DNA of 64,000 nt from an uncultured Clostridia bacterium (GCA_937921505.1 CAKZUB010000062.1:1-64000); one strand, 5' to 3'. Positions 1-9,597 are shown, counted from the first letter of the stretch. Numbers and translations are program-made. The notes: generated by a model not told the origin, from the sequence alone.

Positions 1-28
1 GGGTTATTTTATCAGTTTGAATGTCCAT
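1..28 (-). CDS. 5' end of an unidentified gene leaving the window
   Basis: An ATG at 28-26 on the minus strand is preceded by a strong Shine-Dalgarno, GGAGGAG at 34-40, and opens a frame beginning MDIQTDKIT before the window ends. Only nine codons are visible, so no function can be assigned. It is separated from the phosphate transporter gene by a minus-strand hairpin terminator, so it should be its own transcription unit. Confidence 0.55.
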
Positions 29-164
29 AAGGTCTCCTCCAACAGGATATTTTACCTTATAGTAGCACAATTTATTCATGATAAAAATGAGTTTACATAA
101 TTAAAATAATGGTAATTTATACATGCGAAATATCAGTTAAATCATCACACAAACTTCTTTTTAG

Positions 165-211
165 CACAAAAAATGGTGACATTTAGCAAGTTTTTCTCGC
201 TAAATGTCACC
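165..211 (-). terminator. Rho-independent terminator of the phosphate operon
   Basis: A perfect 13-bp inverted repeat (175-187 with 199-211, arm GGTGACATTTAGC) is followed on the minus strand by a run of six T. It lies about 90 bases beyond the stop of the PiT transporter gene and before the next minus-strand gene. Confidence 0.75.
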
Positions 212-299
212 TAAAATTACCGATGAATCTGGACACTTCATTGATAAACCACACATTATTACACTTTCTCCTGAAAAATTTTTCTCTTTGAATGAGCGT

Positions 300-1361
300 T
301 TATCTGTAAATAACTGTTTGCATAAATACATTTTGCAATATATATAAAGACAACAAAGAAGTAGCCATTGCAATAAGTGGTGTTAAAATCCATCCTAAAC
401 CTATTCGCCCTAGTTCTTTGAAGTTTATATTCCGTCCGCCCTTAACCAAACCAATCCCCATAATGGCGCCTACCACTGCTTGGGATTGAGATACGGGAAC
501 AAGTGGAAATGCAGGTAAATTTCTTGAGGTTAACCATATACTTAAACTTTCAGATGAGAACAGAAACAATACCGTTGATGTTGCTAGTACCACAATAAAG
601 GCACTTATGGGAGAAAGTTTAAAAATACATTTCCCTACTGTCATCATAACCTTTTTAGAATAAGTATACACACCAATTGCAATCGCCAGTGCACCCAAAA
701 AAAACAGCTGCTGTGTACTGGTTATTTGAAAAGCCTCTGACAGTTGAATGGTTTGAAATGGTGACACATTTATAAATACACCCATTACATTAGCTATATT
801 GTTTGCCCCTAAGCTATAGGCACCAAAAGCTCCAGCTAGCAATAATGCATATCGTGTGTATTTATCCATCTTAACAATATGTATTTTGCTATTTTCTAGA
901 ACTATTTTTATAATTACATAAAAAATCACTGCAAATACTGCTGCAAGAGCCGGTGTAAATACCCACGTTCCTACAATTTCATACAATACAGATGTATCTG
1001 TTTCAATACCTCCAAAAATATTCCATCCAATAATTGCCCCTACCACTGCTTGGGATGTCGAAACCGGAAGTCCTTTGCGTGTCATGAGCATTACGGTATA
1101 TGCCGCTGATGCTGAAACTGCAAAAGATCCCCCCATTGCATTGATTGCGCCCAATTTACCTAAAGTATGTGAAGCACCTGTTCCACTTATGACTGCCCCT
1201 AGTGTTATAAATATGCTGCAGATGATGGCTGCTGTTGAAAACTTAACCATTTTTGTTCCAACAGCTGTTCCGAATATGTTAGCTGCATCATTTCCACCTA
1301 AGGACCATCCCATAAATAATCCTGCTGATAAAAATATCATTGTCGCCAGTGTAAATTGCAT
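300..1361 (-). CDS. pit: PiT family inorganic phosphate transporter
   Basis: Low-affinity inorganic phosphate permease of the cytoplasmic membrane, driven by a cation gradient in this family. The protein has two homologous halves. The first carries the signature GGNDAAN near residue 22, the second GANNIANVMG, and each has a PVS(T/Q)SQAVVGA loop. It is almost entirely hydrophobic, consistent with about ten membrane segments. The length of about 353 residues fits the short bacterial PiT type. The start is taken as the ATG at 1361 rather than the GTG at 1373, because the GGAAG ribosome binding site overlaps that GTG. It lies just after the DUF47 gene (gap about 45 bases), the usual pairing, in which the DUF47 protein is thought to regulate the transporter. 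Confidence 0.9.
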   Translation of the reverse strand: MQFTLATMIFLSAGLFMGWSLGGNDAANIFGTAVGTKMVKFSTAAIICSIFITLGAVISGTGASHTLGKLGAINAMGGSFAVSASAAYTVMLMTRKGLPVSTSQAVVGAIIGWNIFGGIETDTSVLYEIVGTWVFTPALAAVFAVIFYVIIKIVLENSKIHIVKMDKYTRYALLLAGAFGAYSLGANNIANVMGVFINVSPFQTIQLSEAFQITSTQQLFFLGALAIAIGVYTYSKKVMMTVGKCIFKLSPISAFIVVLATSTVLFLFSSESLSIWLTSRNLPAFPLVPVSQSQAVVGAIMGIGLVKGGRNINFKELGRIGLGWILTPLIAMATSLLSLYILQNVFMQTVIYR

Positions 1362-1405
1362 ATTTTTAGTCACTTCCTTCTTTTCTATCCATTATCTTTT
1401 TGCCC

Positions 1406-2056
1406 CTATATACCTCGCTTAAATTTAAATACGGATAGCTTAATTGCAATTTTTTCTGCAATATCAGATAGCTCAGATATTTTTTCAGCAAAAGACCCCA
1501 AATGCATCTTTTCACTTAAATTTAAATCTTCTTTTTTTCCAAAGATCTTAATCTTTAGTTCATGTTCTAATTGATCTACTTCTGATTCATAGAAGTAGAT
1601 TTTACTTATATAATCTTCTATTGTCTTGACTTGAGTAAAAAAAACTCTTACCCCTCCAATTAAAGTTTCTACAGCTCTTAAGGATGTTTTTGCAATCAAG
1701 AGAAAATCTTGTATAAATTCTTCGTCTACTTTTGGTTGCTCGACTTGTAAATCCAACAACACTTGCTTTGATACATCTCCGATATCATCCATTGAATCCA
1801 TGAGCTCTAGAATATCTGTACTTAAATCTGGGATCAAATTATATCTGTAAAGAATGAACTTCAAATTTTTCAGGCGATCATCTGCCTCTTTTTCATGATT
1901 CATTACGACCTTCACTCTTTCTTCAAAGTGTTGATCATTACCATTCATATAATCTTTTACACCCTCATTAAAGGTCATTGATGCGTTGTATAAACAAGTT
2001 AAATATTGATCTATTTCAATTTCAAGCTCTCTACTTCTATCTTGGAATATATGCAT
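1406..2056 (-). CDS. DUF47 (PhoU-like) phosphate transport regulator
   Basis: A 216-residue all-helical protein of the DUF47/TIGR00153 family, distantly related to PhoU. It is rich in acidic and charged residues, has no membrane segments, and has the usual family length. Known family members sit beside PiT transporters and are thought to modulate phosphate uptake from the cytoplasmic side; direct biochemical roles are poorly defined. The start ATG is preceded by AAAGGAGG. It is the first gene of a two-gene operon with the PiT permease. It ends in TAG, one of several natural uses of this stop in the window. Confidence 0.88.
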   Translation of the reverse strand: MHIFQDRSRELEIEIDQYLTCLYNASMTFNEGVKDYMNGNDQHFEERVKVVMNHEKEADDRLKNLKFILYRYNLIPDLSTDILELMDSMDDIGDVSKQVLLDLQVEQPKVDEEFIQDFLLIAKTSLRAVETLIGGVRVFFTQVKTIEDYISKIYFYESEVDQLEHELKIKIFGKKEDLNLSEKMHLGSFAEKISELSDIAEKIAIKLSVFKFKRGI

Positions 2057-2135
2057 TTATCATTCCTCCTTTTCTATCTATTTTTCTAGAGAGAAAATAC
2101 CTTTAATCTATTAAATCTTAGGCGTATAATTTCAC

Positions 2136-3617
2136 TTATAACTTAGGTAGCAGCAGCGTTACCCGCGTTCCTTTTCCTAGTTCACTTTCTATGTGCACTA
2201 CATTGTTTCCATAGGCTATCTGCAGCCTTCTTATGACGTTGTTTATACCAATCCCCCTAGGCTTATCAAGATCACTTGGCTCTGTACAGACAATTTCTTT
2301 AAGTCTTTGTGCGTCCATTCCCACACCATCATCTTGTATGATTATTTGGATGCATTGTCCCTGATCTCTCACACTGATTTCTAATATACCATGACTTTTA
2401 GGTTCTAGTCCATGTATAATAGCATTTTCTACAAAGGGTTGCAAAATCATACTCGGTATCGTAAAGTTCTCTACTTTTGGATCTAAATACTTATCAAAAT
2501 AGAATCTATTGCCAAACCTCTTACTTTGAATATACAGATAACTCTCTAAAACTTTATATTCTTCTCCTAGCGTAACATTCATACTTATTCTTTTTAAGTT
2601 ATACCATAACAAGCTTGAAAGTTCTTTGATCATGAGCTTGGTCTGCTCAGCACTTTCAATATCTGCAAGAGCTGAAATACTGTTTAGCGTATTAAATAAA
2701 AAGTGTGGATTAATCTGAGATTGCAATAAATCAAGTTCTGTCTTATTAAGTAAATGAGATACTTCTAAGTTTTTGATTTGCTCTTGTTTTAATTCATTTT
2801 CTATCTGTCCTTTTTGTTTGATAGTTTCTATCAGTTGCTTGAGTCTAATAACCATATTATTAAAAGACTTAACCAAGATACTTACTTCCTCTCCTGTTTT
2901 AATGTCTATGAGTTCAATATCTAGATTTCCTTCTGCTACTTCCTTTGACATGATTGCTAGTTGGTGGATAGGGGTTGCTATATTTCTTGAGAACCTTATA
3001 GCAAATATAAAACATAAGAAAGTAATAAAGAACATTAAAAGATAAAGAAGATTTTCTCCTATAATAAGATTTTGCTCTAGACTCGCATAATAGCTTTGTG
3101 CATCTCTCATTTGAAGTACCAGTAAAACTTTCACTTCACTTTGCATATAGCCATTTAGCCTATAGAGCTCTTCTACATATTTATCAATATAGATACGTTC
3201 TGTCCTTTTCCCAGCTAAATCCACAAATCTGATCTTTCTTTCATTAAAGGTCTCAACCATACTGAGAATATCCCTACCCTTATAATAGATCTTCTCATTA
3301 TCAGATGTTTGAATCTGCATGAGTTTGTTAACTATTTTATGATATTCCTTTTCATAGCCACCTATGTCATTTTGTTCAGTGTTATATAAATAGTCAACAA
3401 CCATACTCACTATATCATCTATAGCCACAGATACCTCATCTACTGTTTCTGCTCTTTTTAGTATGGAGTCAAAGCTTTCATAGTAAAGTTGTGTCTTATA
3501 AAGAAAGGAAATATTAGTTAAAGACATAATGAGTATGATTACAAAAAAGTAAACTAATAATTGCTTTTTCAAACTAAAACTTTTGATATCAAGGTTTTTC
3601 ATAGTTAATCTTTTCAT
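2136..3617 (-). CDS. YesM/LytS-type sensor histidine kinase
   Basis: Membrane sensor kinase with one transmembrane helix near residues 18-36, an extracytoplasmic domain of about 150 residues, a second helix near 190-210, a HAMP linker, a His_kinase (PF06580) domain with the phospho-acceptor in QINPHFLFNTLN near residue 305, and a HATPase domain with the N-box FVENAIIHG, the G1 box DDGVGMD and the G2 box GIGINN. The start is put at the ATG at 3617 because GGGGGTG directly precedes it; the longer reading uses a GTG inside that site. It lies 18 bases after the response regulator gene and is clearly its partner. Members of this family usually sense sugars or control neighbouring sugar transporters; the rbs-type operon upstream is the obvious candidate target (inference). 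Confidence 0.9.
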   Translation of the reverse strand: MKRLTMKNLDIKSFSLKKQLLVYFFVIILIMSLTNISFLYKTQLYYESFDSILKRAETVDEVSVAIDDIVSMVVDYLYNTEQNDIGGYEKEYHKIVNKLMQIQTSDNEKIYYKGRDILSMVETFNERKIRFVDLAGKRTERIYIDKYVEELYRLNGYMQSEVKVLLVLQMRDAQSYYASLEQNLIIGENLLYLLMFFITFLCFIFAIRFSRNIATPIHQLAIMSKEVAEGNLDIELIDIKTGEEVSILVKSFNNMVIRLKQLIETIKQKGQIENELKQEQIKNLEVSHLLNKTELDLLQSQINPHFLFNTLNSISALADIESAEQTKLMIKELSSLLWYNLKRISMNVTLGEEYKVLESYLYIQSKRFGNRFYFDKYLDPKVENFTIPSMILQPFVENAIIHGLEPKSHGILEISVRDQGQCIQIIIQDDGVGMDAQRLKEIVCTEPSDLDKPRGIGINNVIRRLQIAYGNNVVHIESELGKGTRVTLLLPKL

Positions 3618-3635
3618 TTTCACCCCCACTGCATA

Positions 3636-5243
3636 TCACCTCATACCAAACTCTCTATATTCTTTTGGCGTAAGCCCTACTATCTTTTTAAATATCCTTG
3701 TGAAATAACTTGAATCAGAGTAACCTACCTCTACTGCTATCTCTCTTATACTTTTGTCCTTATTTTCTAGAAGTTCTTTTGCATAAGCAATTCTTTTGCC
3801 CGTTACATAGTCTATAAAGTTCATGCCTATTTCTTCTTTAAATATCTTACTTAAATACTGCGGGCTCATACCAACTTCTTGTGCTATATACTCTAATGAA
3901 ATGTCTGCGAAAACATTTTTATTAATACTATCATGTATTTTGGTGAAGATTATCTTTTCTTTTAAACCCTGTATTTCTTCTATAAGGTGAAGAATATTAA
4001 ACAAATTCCTTCTAATCCAAACCCTCATTTCTTCACTATCATTTAACTGTGTAAGATCATCCATCGTTCCGATGGTTGTCAGTGTATTAATCCCAATACC
4101 CAGCTGCAACATCGTCCTCTTAACGATGGATATAAGTTGTGATAAATACTCTTTAATATCTTTCATTGCATAAAAACCATTAAACACACTCTCTAGAATA
4201 TCTTCTACAATTTGCTTTGCCTGTATGATATCCCCACGCTTAATTAAATCTATAAGTTTTTCTTCAAGCTGTACCGGATATCTTATACTTTCCTTCGCTA
4301 AACTGTCTTTGATCTCATTATAATGAATGACACTACTAGATTTCAGAGCACTTTTTAAAGCCAAATACCCTTCACTATAAGATTTTTTAGATAGCTCGAT
4401 AGAAGAAACTACATTCCCTATTCCTATTCCTATTTCCCCAGAAATATTTACTACAAGACTTATTTTTCTTTTTATCTCTTCCCCATTTTTTTTAGATTCT
4501 TTGTAGATCTCTTTTATATCTTCATTCTCTTCAACCGGAAACCACAAGGGTACTCCCCTTCCAATAAAGTTACCTATTATACATTTTCTAATTGTTACCA
4601 CTAGATTTTTTATCCCTTGTAAAATTTCATTTTTAATAGTCTTAACCTGCATTTCATCTTCAATATTCTGTGAAATATCTTTCTTAAACCCTATTAACAT
4701 GAAATATCCTCTATTAATATTGCCTTGAAAAAAAGCCGCATAATTTTTTAAGTCTTCAGATTTTATGCTCCCGTAAATCATCTGAGATATAAGTTCTTTT
4801 TGTACAATCGGCTTAATGCTATTCACCTTTTCTTCTAACTTATCATCATCATTGTTTTTCTCTTTCTTAGAGTTGATCGTACCTATGAGCGCTCTTATTT
4901 TTTGTACTGTATCTTCATCATTGATAGGCTTTAACAAATAACCTTTTACCCCCATATTAAGTGCATTTTGCACATAATTAAAACTATCATAGGCTGTGAG
5001 TATTAATATATTAGCCTCTTTAAACTCGTCTAATATTTGCTTTGACGCATCTATGCCATTTAATAGTGGCATCTTAATATCCATAATAAGCATATCTGGC
5101 TTAAGTTCCTTGTATAGTTCTACCGCCTCTTGACCATTTTTAGCTTCTGCGACTATACTTACATCTGAAAATTTTCTATTGATTAATGCCCTGATAGCAT
5201 ATAGAGATAAAGGCTCATCATCAACTATTAATAGCCTAATCAT
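3636..5243 (-). CDS. YesN-type response regulator with AraC DNA-binding domain
   Basis: 535 residues: an N-terminal receiver domain (acidic pair in IVDDE, phospho-acceptor Asp55 in IMDIKMP, conserved Lys in LLKPI), a long middle region of about 270 residues with no clear motif, and a C-terminal double helix-turn-helix of the AraC/XylS type with GMSPQYLSKIFKEEIG and VGYSDSSYFTRIFKKIVG. This architecture is standard for YesN regulators. It lies between the small kinase-like gene (gap 15 bases) and its cognate YesM kinase, so all three are probably co-transcribed. Target genes cannot be read from the sequence, but the adjacent transporter operon is the best guess. Confidence 0.9.
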   Translation of the reverse strand: MIRLLIVDDEPLSLYAIRALINRKFSDVSIVAEAKNGQEAVELYKELKPDMLIMDIKMPLLNGIDASKQILDEFKEANILILTAYDSFNYVQNALNMGVKGYLLKPINDEDTVQKIRALIGTINSKKEKNNDDDKLEEKVNSIKPIVQKELISQMIYGSIKSEDLKNYAAFFQGNINRGYFMLIGFKKDISQNIEDEMQVKTIKNEILQGIKNLVVTIRKCIIGNFIGRGVPLWFPVEENEDIKEIYKESKKNGEEIKRKISLVVNISGEIGIGIGNVVSSIELSKKSYSEGYLALKSALKSSSVIHYNEIKDSLAKESIRYPVQLEEKLIDLIKRGDIIQAKQIVEDILESVFNGFYAMKDIKEYLSQLISIVKRTMLQLGIGINTLTTIGTMDDLTQLNDSEEMRVWIRRNLFNILHLIEEIQGLKEKIIFTKIHDSINKNVFADISLEYIAQEVGMSPQYLSKIFKEEIGMNFIDYVTGKRIAYAKELLENKDKSIREIAVEVGYSDSSYFTRIFKKIVGLTPKEYREFGMR

Positions 5244-5258
5244 ATCTATCCCACCCTT

Positions 5259-5696
5259 TTATAATAAAGTATTAAATATTTCAAGCTTATCTAGATATGA
5301 AACTTCTAACCTAGCCTTAACCTGTCCATTTTGAATGTCAAATTTCAATGCTGCACTTTTACACTTTTTCTCATCTGTTAGTATATTAATCAGCAACTCA
5401 TCAAAAAATGTAAGTAAACTCAATTTAGTGATAAATATTGTTTTGAGCCCCTTAGCTTTATCAATACTTACCTCAAAGTCAAAGTCATAATGTATTCTTT
5501 GGATGTTTATATAGTGTTTAACTGTTTCTATTTCACACTCAAGACACTCTATTTCTTTTTCTTTAGTCACATATCTAAAAAGCTTGAGATATGAATCTAA
5601 TAGCTTAAATGTCTTTGGTGCTTCTTCTATAAATGCTAACTGACTTGCATCAAGAAGAATACTCTTTGTCAGTTCATTTAATCTATCCTTATACAC
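5259..5696 (-). CDS. Small histidine-kinase-like protein lacking catalytic boxes
   Basis: A soluble protein of about 145 residues with no membrane segment. Its middle (LDSYLKLFRYV..., then VKHYINIQRIHYDFDFEV, then LLTFFDELLINIL) matches, in order, the region of YesM kinases that follows the phospho-acceptor helix, the ...YLxIQxxRF segment and the helix before the ATPase N-box. It has no INPHFLFNTL phospho-acceptor motif, no G1/G2 glycine boxes and no N-box Asn-His pair, so it should not bind ATP or be phosphorylated. The start is the GTG at 5696, with AGGGGG six bases upstream; the longer GTG start at 5726 has no comparable site. As first gene of the unit with the response regulator and kinase, it could modulate that pair. 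A decayed kinase remnant is the alternative, though the frame is fully open. Confidence 0.6.
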   Translation of the reverse strand: MYKDRLNELTKSILLDASQLAFIEEAPKTFKLLDSYLKLFRYVTKEKEIECLECEIETVKHYINIQRIHYDFDFEVSIDKAKGLKTIFITKLSLLTFFDELLINILTDEKKCKSAALKFDIQNGQVKARLEVSYLDKLEIFNTLL

Positions 5697-5837
5697 TTTT
5701 ATCCCCCTACCATTGTTTGATCTCACCCTATGTAGTAATTATACACTATTTAGCACCTTAATATAGCTAGATTATATCCTTAACATTGAGTACAAGACCT
5801 ATACTTCTGTGCAAGATTTTATTTTTATACTACAAAA

Positions 5838-5870
5838 GATAACTATAAGCAAACTTACCTTATAGTTATC
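5838..5870 (-). terminator. Terminator of the rbs-type/URO-D operon
   Basis: A perfect 12-bp inverted repeat (GATAACTATAAG at 5838-5849 and its complement at 5859-5870), followed on the minus strand by TTTTG. It begins 24 bases after the stop of the URO-D gene. Confidence 0.65.
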
Positions 5871-5893
5871 TTCTAGTTATCTTTTATTAAAAT

Positions 5894-7063
5894 TTATTTA
5901 TAGATCCCGTATTCTTGAAGCGTTTCCCACATTGCCATGAAGTTTTGAGGTGAAACATCACTTTGAATGTTATGAACTCCGGCGAATATAAAGCCTCCTC
6001 CTGGCGCAAGATCTTCAATTCTTCTTTTAACTTCGTCTCTTACTTGCTGAGGTGTTCCAAAAGGTAATACATGTTGTGTATCTACACCACCACCCCAAAA
6101 AGTCATATCTTTGCCAAACTCTTTCTTTAATAACTTGGTGTCCATGCCTTCTGCATTTACCTGAACAGGATTTAATATATCTACCCCTTCTTCTATCAGA
6201 TAAGGAATAAGTGGTTTTACCGCCCCACAGGTGTGGTAAAAAATATGAACCTTATTTTTTGCTTTACTTTTTATAAAGCTATATAACTTTTTATGATAAG
6301 GATGTACCATTTCTTTGTATAAATCTACTGAACAAAGCAGGCTGTTTTGAGTTGCAAGGTCATCAGCTTCTGATATGATAAGTACATTGTCCCCTACTGT
6401 TTCTAAAGCTTTTTCCCAATACATCATTTTTAATTCTGTAATCTTATTCATGAGTGCATGCGCATAGTCAGGTTCTGCGAGCATATCACAGAAAAATTTC
6501 TCAAAGCCACTCATCCATAGCGCTGTCTCCCATATGCCTGCATATTGTCTTCCTAATATATATGCTTTTTTGTCTTCATAAACATATTGGTCAGCTCTTT
6601 GCTTAAGTGTTGTAAATCTGCCAGAGTCTACCGGATTTGGCCATGGATAGTTTTCCATATCAGTTATTGTATCTATCGTTTCAAGTGGTCTTTTAATCAT
6701 ATCGAAATAATGACCGTTTTTAACAGGCATTTTCCAGCCAATTCCCCATTCATCATTCATCTCATAATACTCACCACGTTCTTCCACATCTTTAGCTAAG
6801 CCATTTTCTAAAGGAGGCGTTGGATCGACGCATCTTACATCTACACCTAACTTTTCTATCACATCTTCATCAACTCTTGCAAGTTGCTGCATGACATCAC
6901 AAAGTTCAATTTCTTTTTTGGGTAATCCAAGATAGTCTCTTAGATGGATATAACTATGTTTATTAATACCTGTTAGCACACTTGCACCAAGGTCAAACGG
7001 TATTTTATCTGATTCTTTATGTTCAAGGGCCATCTTTACTCTTTCATAGCTTGTATATTTCAT
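5894..7063 (-). CDS. Uroporphyrinogen decarboxylase superfamily protein (HxC...H type)
   Basis: A 389-residue protein of the URO-D/MtaA/CmuA fold (TIM barrel). Known superfamily branches include haem-pathway URO-D and zinc-dependent corrinoid methyltransferases. Here YHTCG gives the His-x-Cys pair of the methyltransferase branch, but the position of the third zinc ligand (Cys in MtaA/MtbA) reads AGVHNIQSD, so a His may replace it. The gene overlaps the upstream permease gene by four bases (ATGA), so it is translationally coupled to a ribose-type transporter and is the only enzyme of that operon. This suggests the imported compound, or something made from it, is its substrate. The reaction is not known; genuine haem synthesis is unlikely in this context. 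Confidence 0.82.
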   Translation of the reverse strand: MKYTSYERVKMALEHKESDKIPFDLGASVLTGINKHSYIHLRDYLGLPKKEIELCDVMQQLARVDEDVIEKLGVDVRCVDPTPPLENGLAKDVEERGEYYEMNDEWGIGWKMPVKNGHYFDMIKRPLETIDTITDMENYPWPNPVDSGRFTTLKQRADQYVYEDKKAYILGRQYAGIWETALWMSGFEKFFCDMLAEPDYAHALMNKITELKMMYWEKALETVGDNVLIISEADDLATQNSLLCSVDLYKEMVHPYHKKLYSFIKSKAKNKVHIFYHTCGAVKPLIPYLIEEGVDILNPVQVNAEGMDTKLLKKEFGKDMTFWGGGVDTQHVLPFGTPQQVRDEVKRRIEDLAPGGGFIFAGVHNIQSDVSPQNFMAMWETLQEYGIYK

Positions 7064-8040
7064 GATTTACATGCCTCCTTAGCTAATCTTTCATTTTTTT
7101 CTTTTCTCATTTTACCCGCTCTGTCTATAAGTACTGCGATAAGTAATGTTGCTCCAATAACAAAAGTTTGCCAGTAGACATCTACCCCTAAGAGCGTTAA
7201 GGCATTTGTTATAAGTGCCATAAGTAGCGATCCTAGGAAAGCACCTATAACTGTGCCTTCGCCCCCTTGTAAGCTTGCGCCTCCTATAATAACCGCTGTT
7301 ATAACACGCAGTTCAAGTCCTGTTCCTGCTGTAACGGCAGCCGCTCCAAGCCTAGAAGTCATAACTATTCCCGCAAAGCCTGCTAAGGCGCCTACTATCA
7401 CATAATTTAATATTTTAATCTTATCTACATCTATTCCCGATAATCTAGCAGCTTTTTCATTGCCTCCTATGTAATAGTTTTGCCTGAAAAACCTCGATTT
7501 TCTAAGCAAAATATCACCTATAACAACAAGTATCAGTGCATACCAAATAGGAAGCTGAATCCCCAGTATTTTATATTGTCCAATAGCATTAAACGTTTCT
7601 CCTAAACCTGAAATATTTTGTCCTTTTGATACAATTAGTGTGAGTCCTCTAAATAAGCTTAAGCTAGCAAGAGTTGTTACAAAAGGATTAATACCTATTT
7701 TAGCTATAATAAATCCATTAAATAGACCTACTAGTGCACCTATACTTATCCCTATGAGTACACCTAGAACAACCGGTAACCCTCTTGTGATAAGAAGCGC
7801 TGTCATCGCTCCAGTAAATGCAACCACTGATCCTACTGACATATCGAAGCCACCAGCAACCATAAGATTAGTCATTCCTACTGCAATTAATACTTCTATA
7901 GATAATCCCAAAAGAAGTGCCAACATATTCCCTGTTCCTAGGAAATAGGGTGATGCAAAACTCATCATAATAAATACACTTAAAACAATCGCAAAGATCA
8001 TAAACTCTCTTTGTTTGGTCATTCTTTTTATAACATTCAT
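7060..8040 (-). CDS. Ribose-type ABC transporter permease (RbsC family)
   Basis: A 326-residue integral membrane protein of the CUT2/BPD_transp_2 family, with about eight to ten hydrophobic segments and the conserved NGFIIAKIGINPFVTTLA and GGASLQGGEGTVIGAFLG regions. It forms the channel of the importer encoded with the preceding ATPase and binding protein. The gap to the ATPase gene is two bases, and it overlaps the downstream URO-D gene by four. The substrate cannot be told from the sequence; CUT2 systems take up pentoses, hexoses, inositol, autoinducer-2 and similar small polyols. Confidence 0.92.
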   Translation of the reverse strand: MNVIKRMTKQREFMIFAIVLSVFIMMSFASPYFLGTGNMLALLLGLSIEVLIAVGMTNLMVAGGFDMSVGSVVAFTGAMTALLITRGLPVVLGVLIGISIGALVGLFNGFIIAKIGINPFVTTLASLSLFRGLTLIVSKGQNISGLGETFNAIGQYKILGIQLPIWYALILVVIGDILLRKSRFFRQNYYIGGNEKAARLSGIDVDKIKILNYVIVGALAGFAGIVMTSRLGAAAVTAGTGLELRVITAVIIGGASLQGGEGTVIGAFLGSLLMALITNALTLLGVDVYWQTFVIGATLLIAVLIDRAGKMRKEKNERLAKEACKS

Positions 8041-8042
8041 TT

Positions 8043-9560
8043 TTATGCTCCCTTCTTACTTTTGCCTATGCCTGCTGCTAGGGCAATAACTTTTTCTTCA
8101 TTGGCTTCTTTTCTTTCAAGTTCACCAACGATTTGTCCTTCTTTCATAACAATTACACGGTCTGTAATACCAAGTACTTCTGGCAGGTCAGAAGATATAA
8201 CCATAATGCCAACACCCTGGGCTGCAAGATTTCTTAAGATAGTATAAATATCACTTTTTGCACCTACGTCTACCCCTCTTGTAGGCTCATCTACAATAAG
8301 AAGTTTTGGACAAATACCTACCCATTTTGCGACTAAAACCTTTTGTTGATTGCCTCCAGATAAATTTTTAATAAATTGATGAACACTCGGTGTTGCTACA
8401 CCAAATTCTTTGACAACGCTGTGTGCATTTTCTTCAATAATGTCTTCTTGTAAAAACCCTTTCTCCGAAAACTTCAGCAAGCGATTAGCCGGTAAGTTGT
8501 TTTTTATACAAAATTCTAAGTACAGTCCCTGCGTCTTTCTGTCTTCACTTAAATAACCAATACCTTTTTCAATGGCCTGTTTACATGTTTTTATATTTAT
8601 CTCCTTGCCCTCTAAGCACAATTTACCTGTATCTATAGGCTCGGCTCCAAAGATAGCCCTGCCGACTTCTGTTCTTCCGGCTCCTACAAGACCTGCAAAT
8701 CCTACTATTTCTCCGGCTCTTATATTAAAACTAATGTTTTTAAAAGCTCCTTTTCTGCCGATATTTTGGGCTTCAAAGAGTACTTCTCCTATTTTTGCAT
8801 CTTCTGATCTACGTCCATAAATATTTTCTATTTTGCGACCTACCATTTTAGTCACTAGAAATTCTTCATCAATATCTTTTACTCTTGCATCTGCTACATA
8901 TTGTCCGTCCCGCAGCACTGTCACTGTATCTGCTATTTCAAATATTTCATGTAAATGATGTGAAATATAGATACAAGCAATACCTTTAGATTTAAGTACT
9001 CTAATATTTGTAAAGAGCTGTTTGACCTCAGCCTCTGTTAAAGATGATGTTGGTTCATCAAGAATGAGTACTTTAGGGTTAAATGACATCGCCTTAAGGA
9101 TCTCTACAACTTGCTGATTAGCTATTGATAATTCCTTTACAAGCATAGATGGATCAATATGATCTGCATTAAATAAGGCTAACATCTCCCTTGTATTTTT
9201 ATACAACATTTTAATATCTATCATATTCCCCATCTTAACAGGCTGTCTATTGGCAAAAATATTTTCTGCTACACTTAATCCTTGGATAAGACTTAATTCT
9301 TGATATACCACACTAATCCCTTTTTGATTGGCATCATTTGGAGAATCAAAACGCACCTCTTCTCCGTCTAAATAAATAGTGCCGCTATCAGGCTTATGGA
9401 TACCTCCAAGTGTAAGCATCAGTGTACTTTTTCCAGCACCATTTTCTCCAACTAAGGCATGAACCTCTCCTTTTTTTATTTTAAGGTCTACACCACTTAG
9501 AGCTTTTACTCCTGGAAAGGTTTTAATAATTCCTCTTGCCTCAAGCATGTATTCGCTCAC
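8043..9560 (-). CDS. Ribose-type ABC transporter double ATPase (RbsA family)
   Basis: About 505 residues with two nucleotide-binding domains in tandem. The first has Walker A GENGAGKST, a signature-like LSIANQQ and Walker B LILDEPTSSL. The second has a degenerate P-loop, GLVGAGRTE, an intact LSGGNQQKVLVAKW signature and LIVDEPTRGVD. This asymmetry is normal for the CUT2 family. The start is placed at the GTG at 9560 (MSEYMLEARGI), with AAGGTG six bases upstream and agreement with the usual family N-terminus; a GTG at 9569 and an ATG at 9548 are alternatives. It energises the importer with the permease that follows two bases later. Confidence 0.92.
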   Translation of the reverse strand: MSEYMLEARGIIKTFPGVKALSGVDLKIKKGEVHALVGENGAGKSTLMLTLGGIHKPDSGTIYLDGEEVRFDSPNDANQKGISVVYQELSLIQGLSVAENIFANRQPVKMGNMIDIKMLYKNTREMLALFNADHIDPSMLVKELSIANQQVVEILKAMSFNPKVLILDEPTSSLTEAEVKQLFTNIRVLKSKGIACIYISHHLHEIFEIADTVTVLRDGQYVADARVKDIDEEFLVTKMVGRKIENIYGRRSEDAKIGEVLFEAQNIGRKGAFKNISFNIRAGEIVGFAGLVGAGRTEVGRAIFGAEPIDTGKLCLEGKEINIKTCKQAIEKGIGYLSEDRKTQGLYLEFCIKNNLPANRLLKFSEKGFLQEDIIEENAHSVVKEFGVATPSVHQFIKNLSGGNQQKVLVAKWVGICPKLLIVDEPTRGVDVGAKSDIYTILRNLAAQGVGIMVISSDLPEVLGITDRVIVMKEGQIVGELERKEANEEKVIALAAGIGKSKKGA

Positions 9561-9597
9561 CTTATTCACCTTCTTTCCAAGTTATATATTATTTAAG

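Noticed and set aside
1075-1422. Plus-strand ORFs opposite the phosphate genes and similar antisense frames throughout
   Set aside because: They lie wholly opposite well-supported genes, lack ribosome binding sites, and show no family motifs.
5894-7063. Assignment as HemE (true uroporphyrinogen decarboxylase)
   Set aside because: There are no haem genes nearby, it carries the HTCG metal motif of the methyltransferase side, and it is coupled to a sugar-type transporter.
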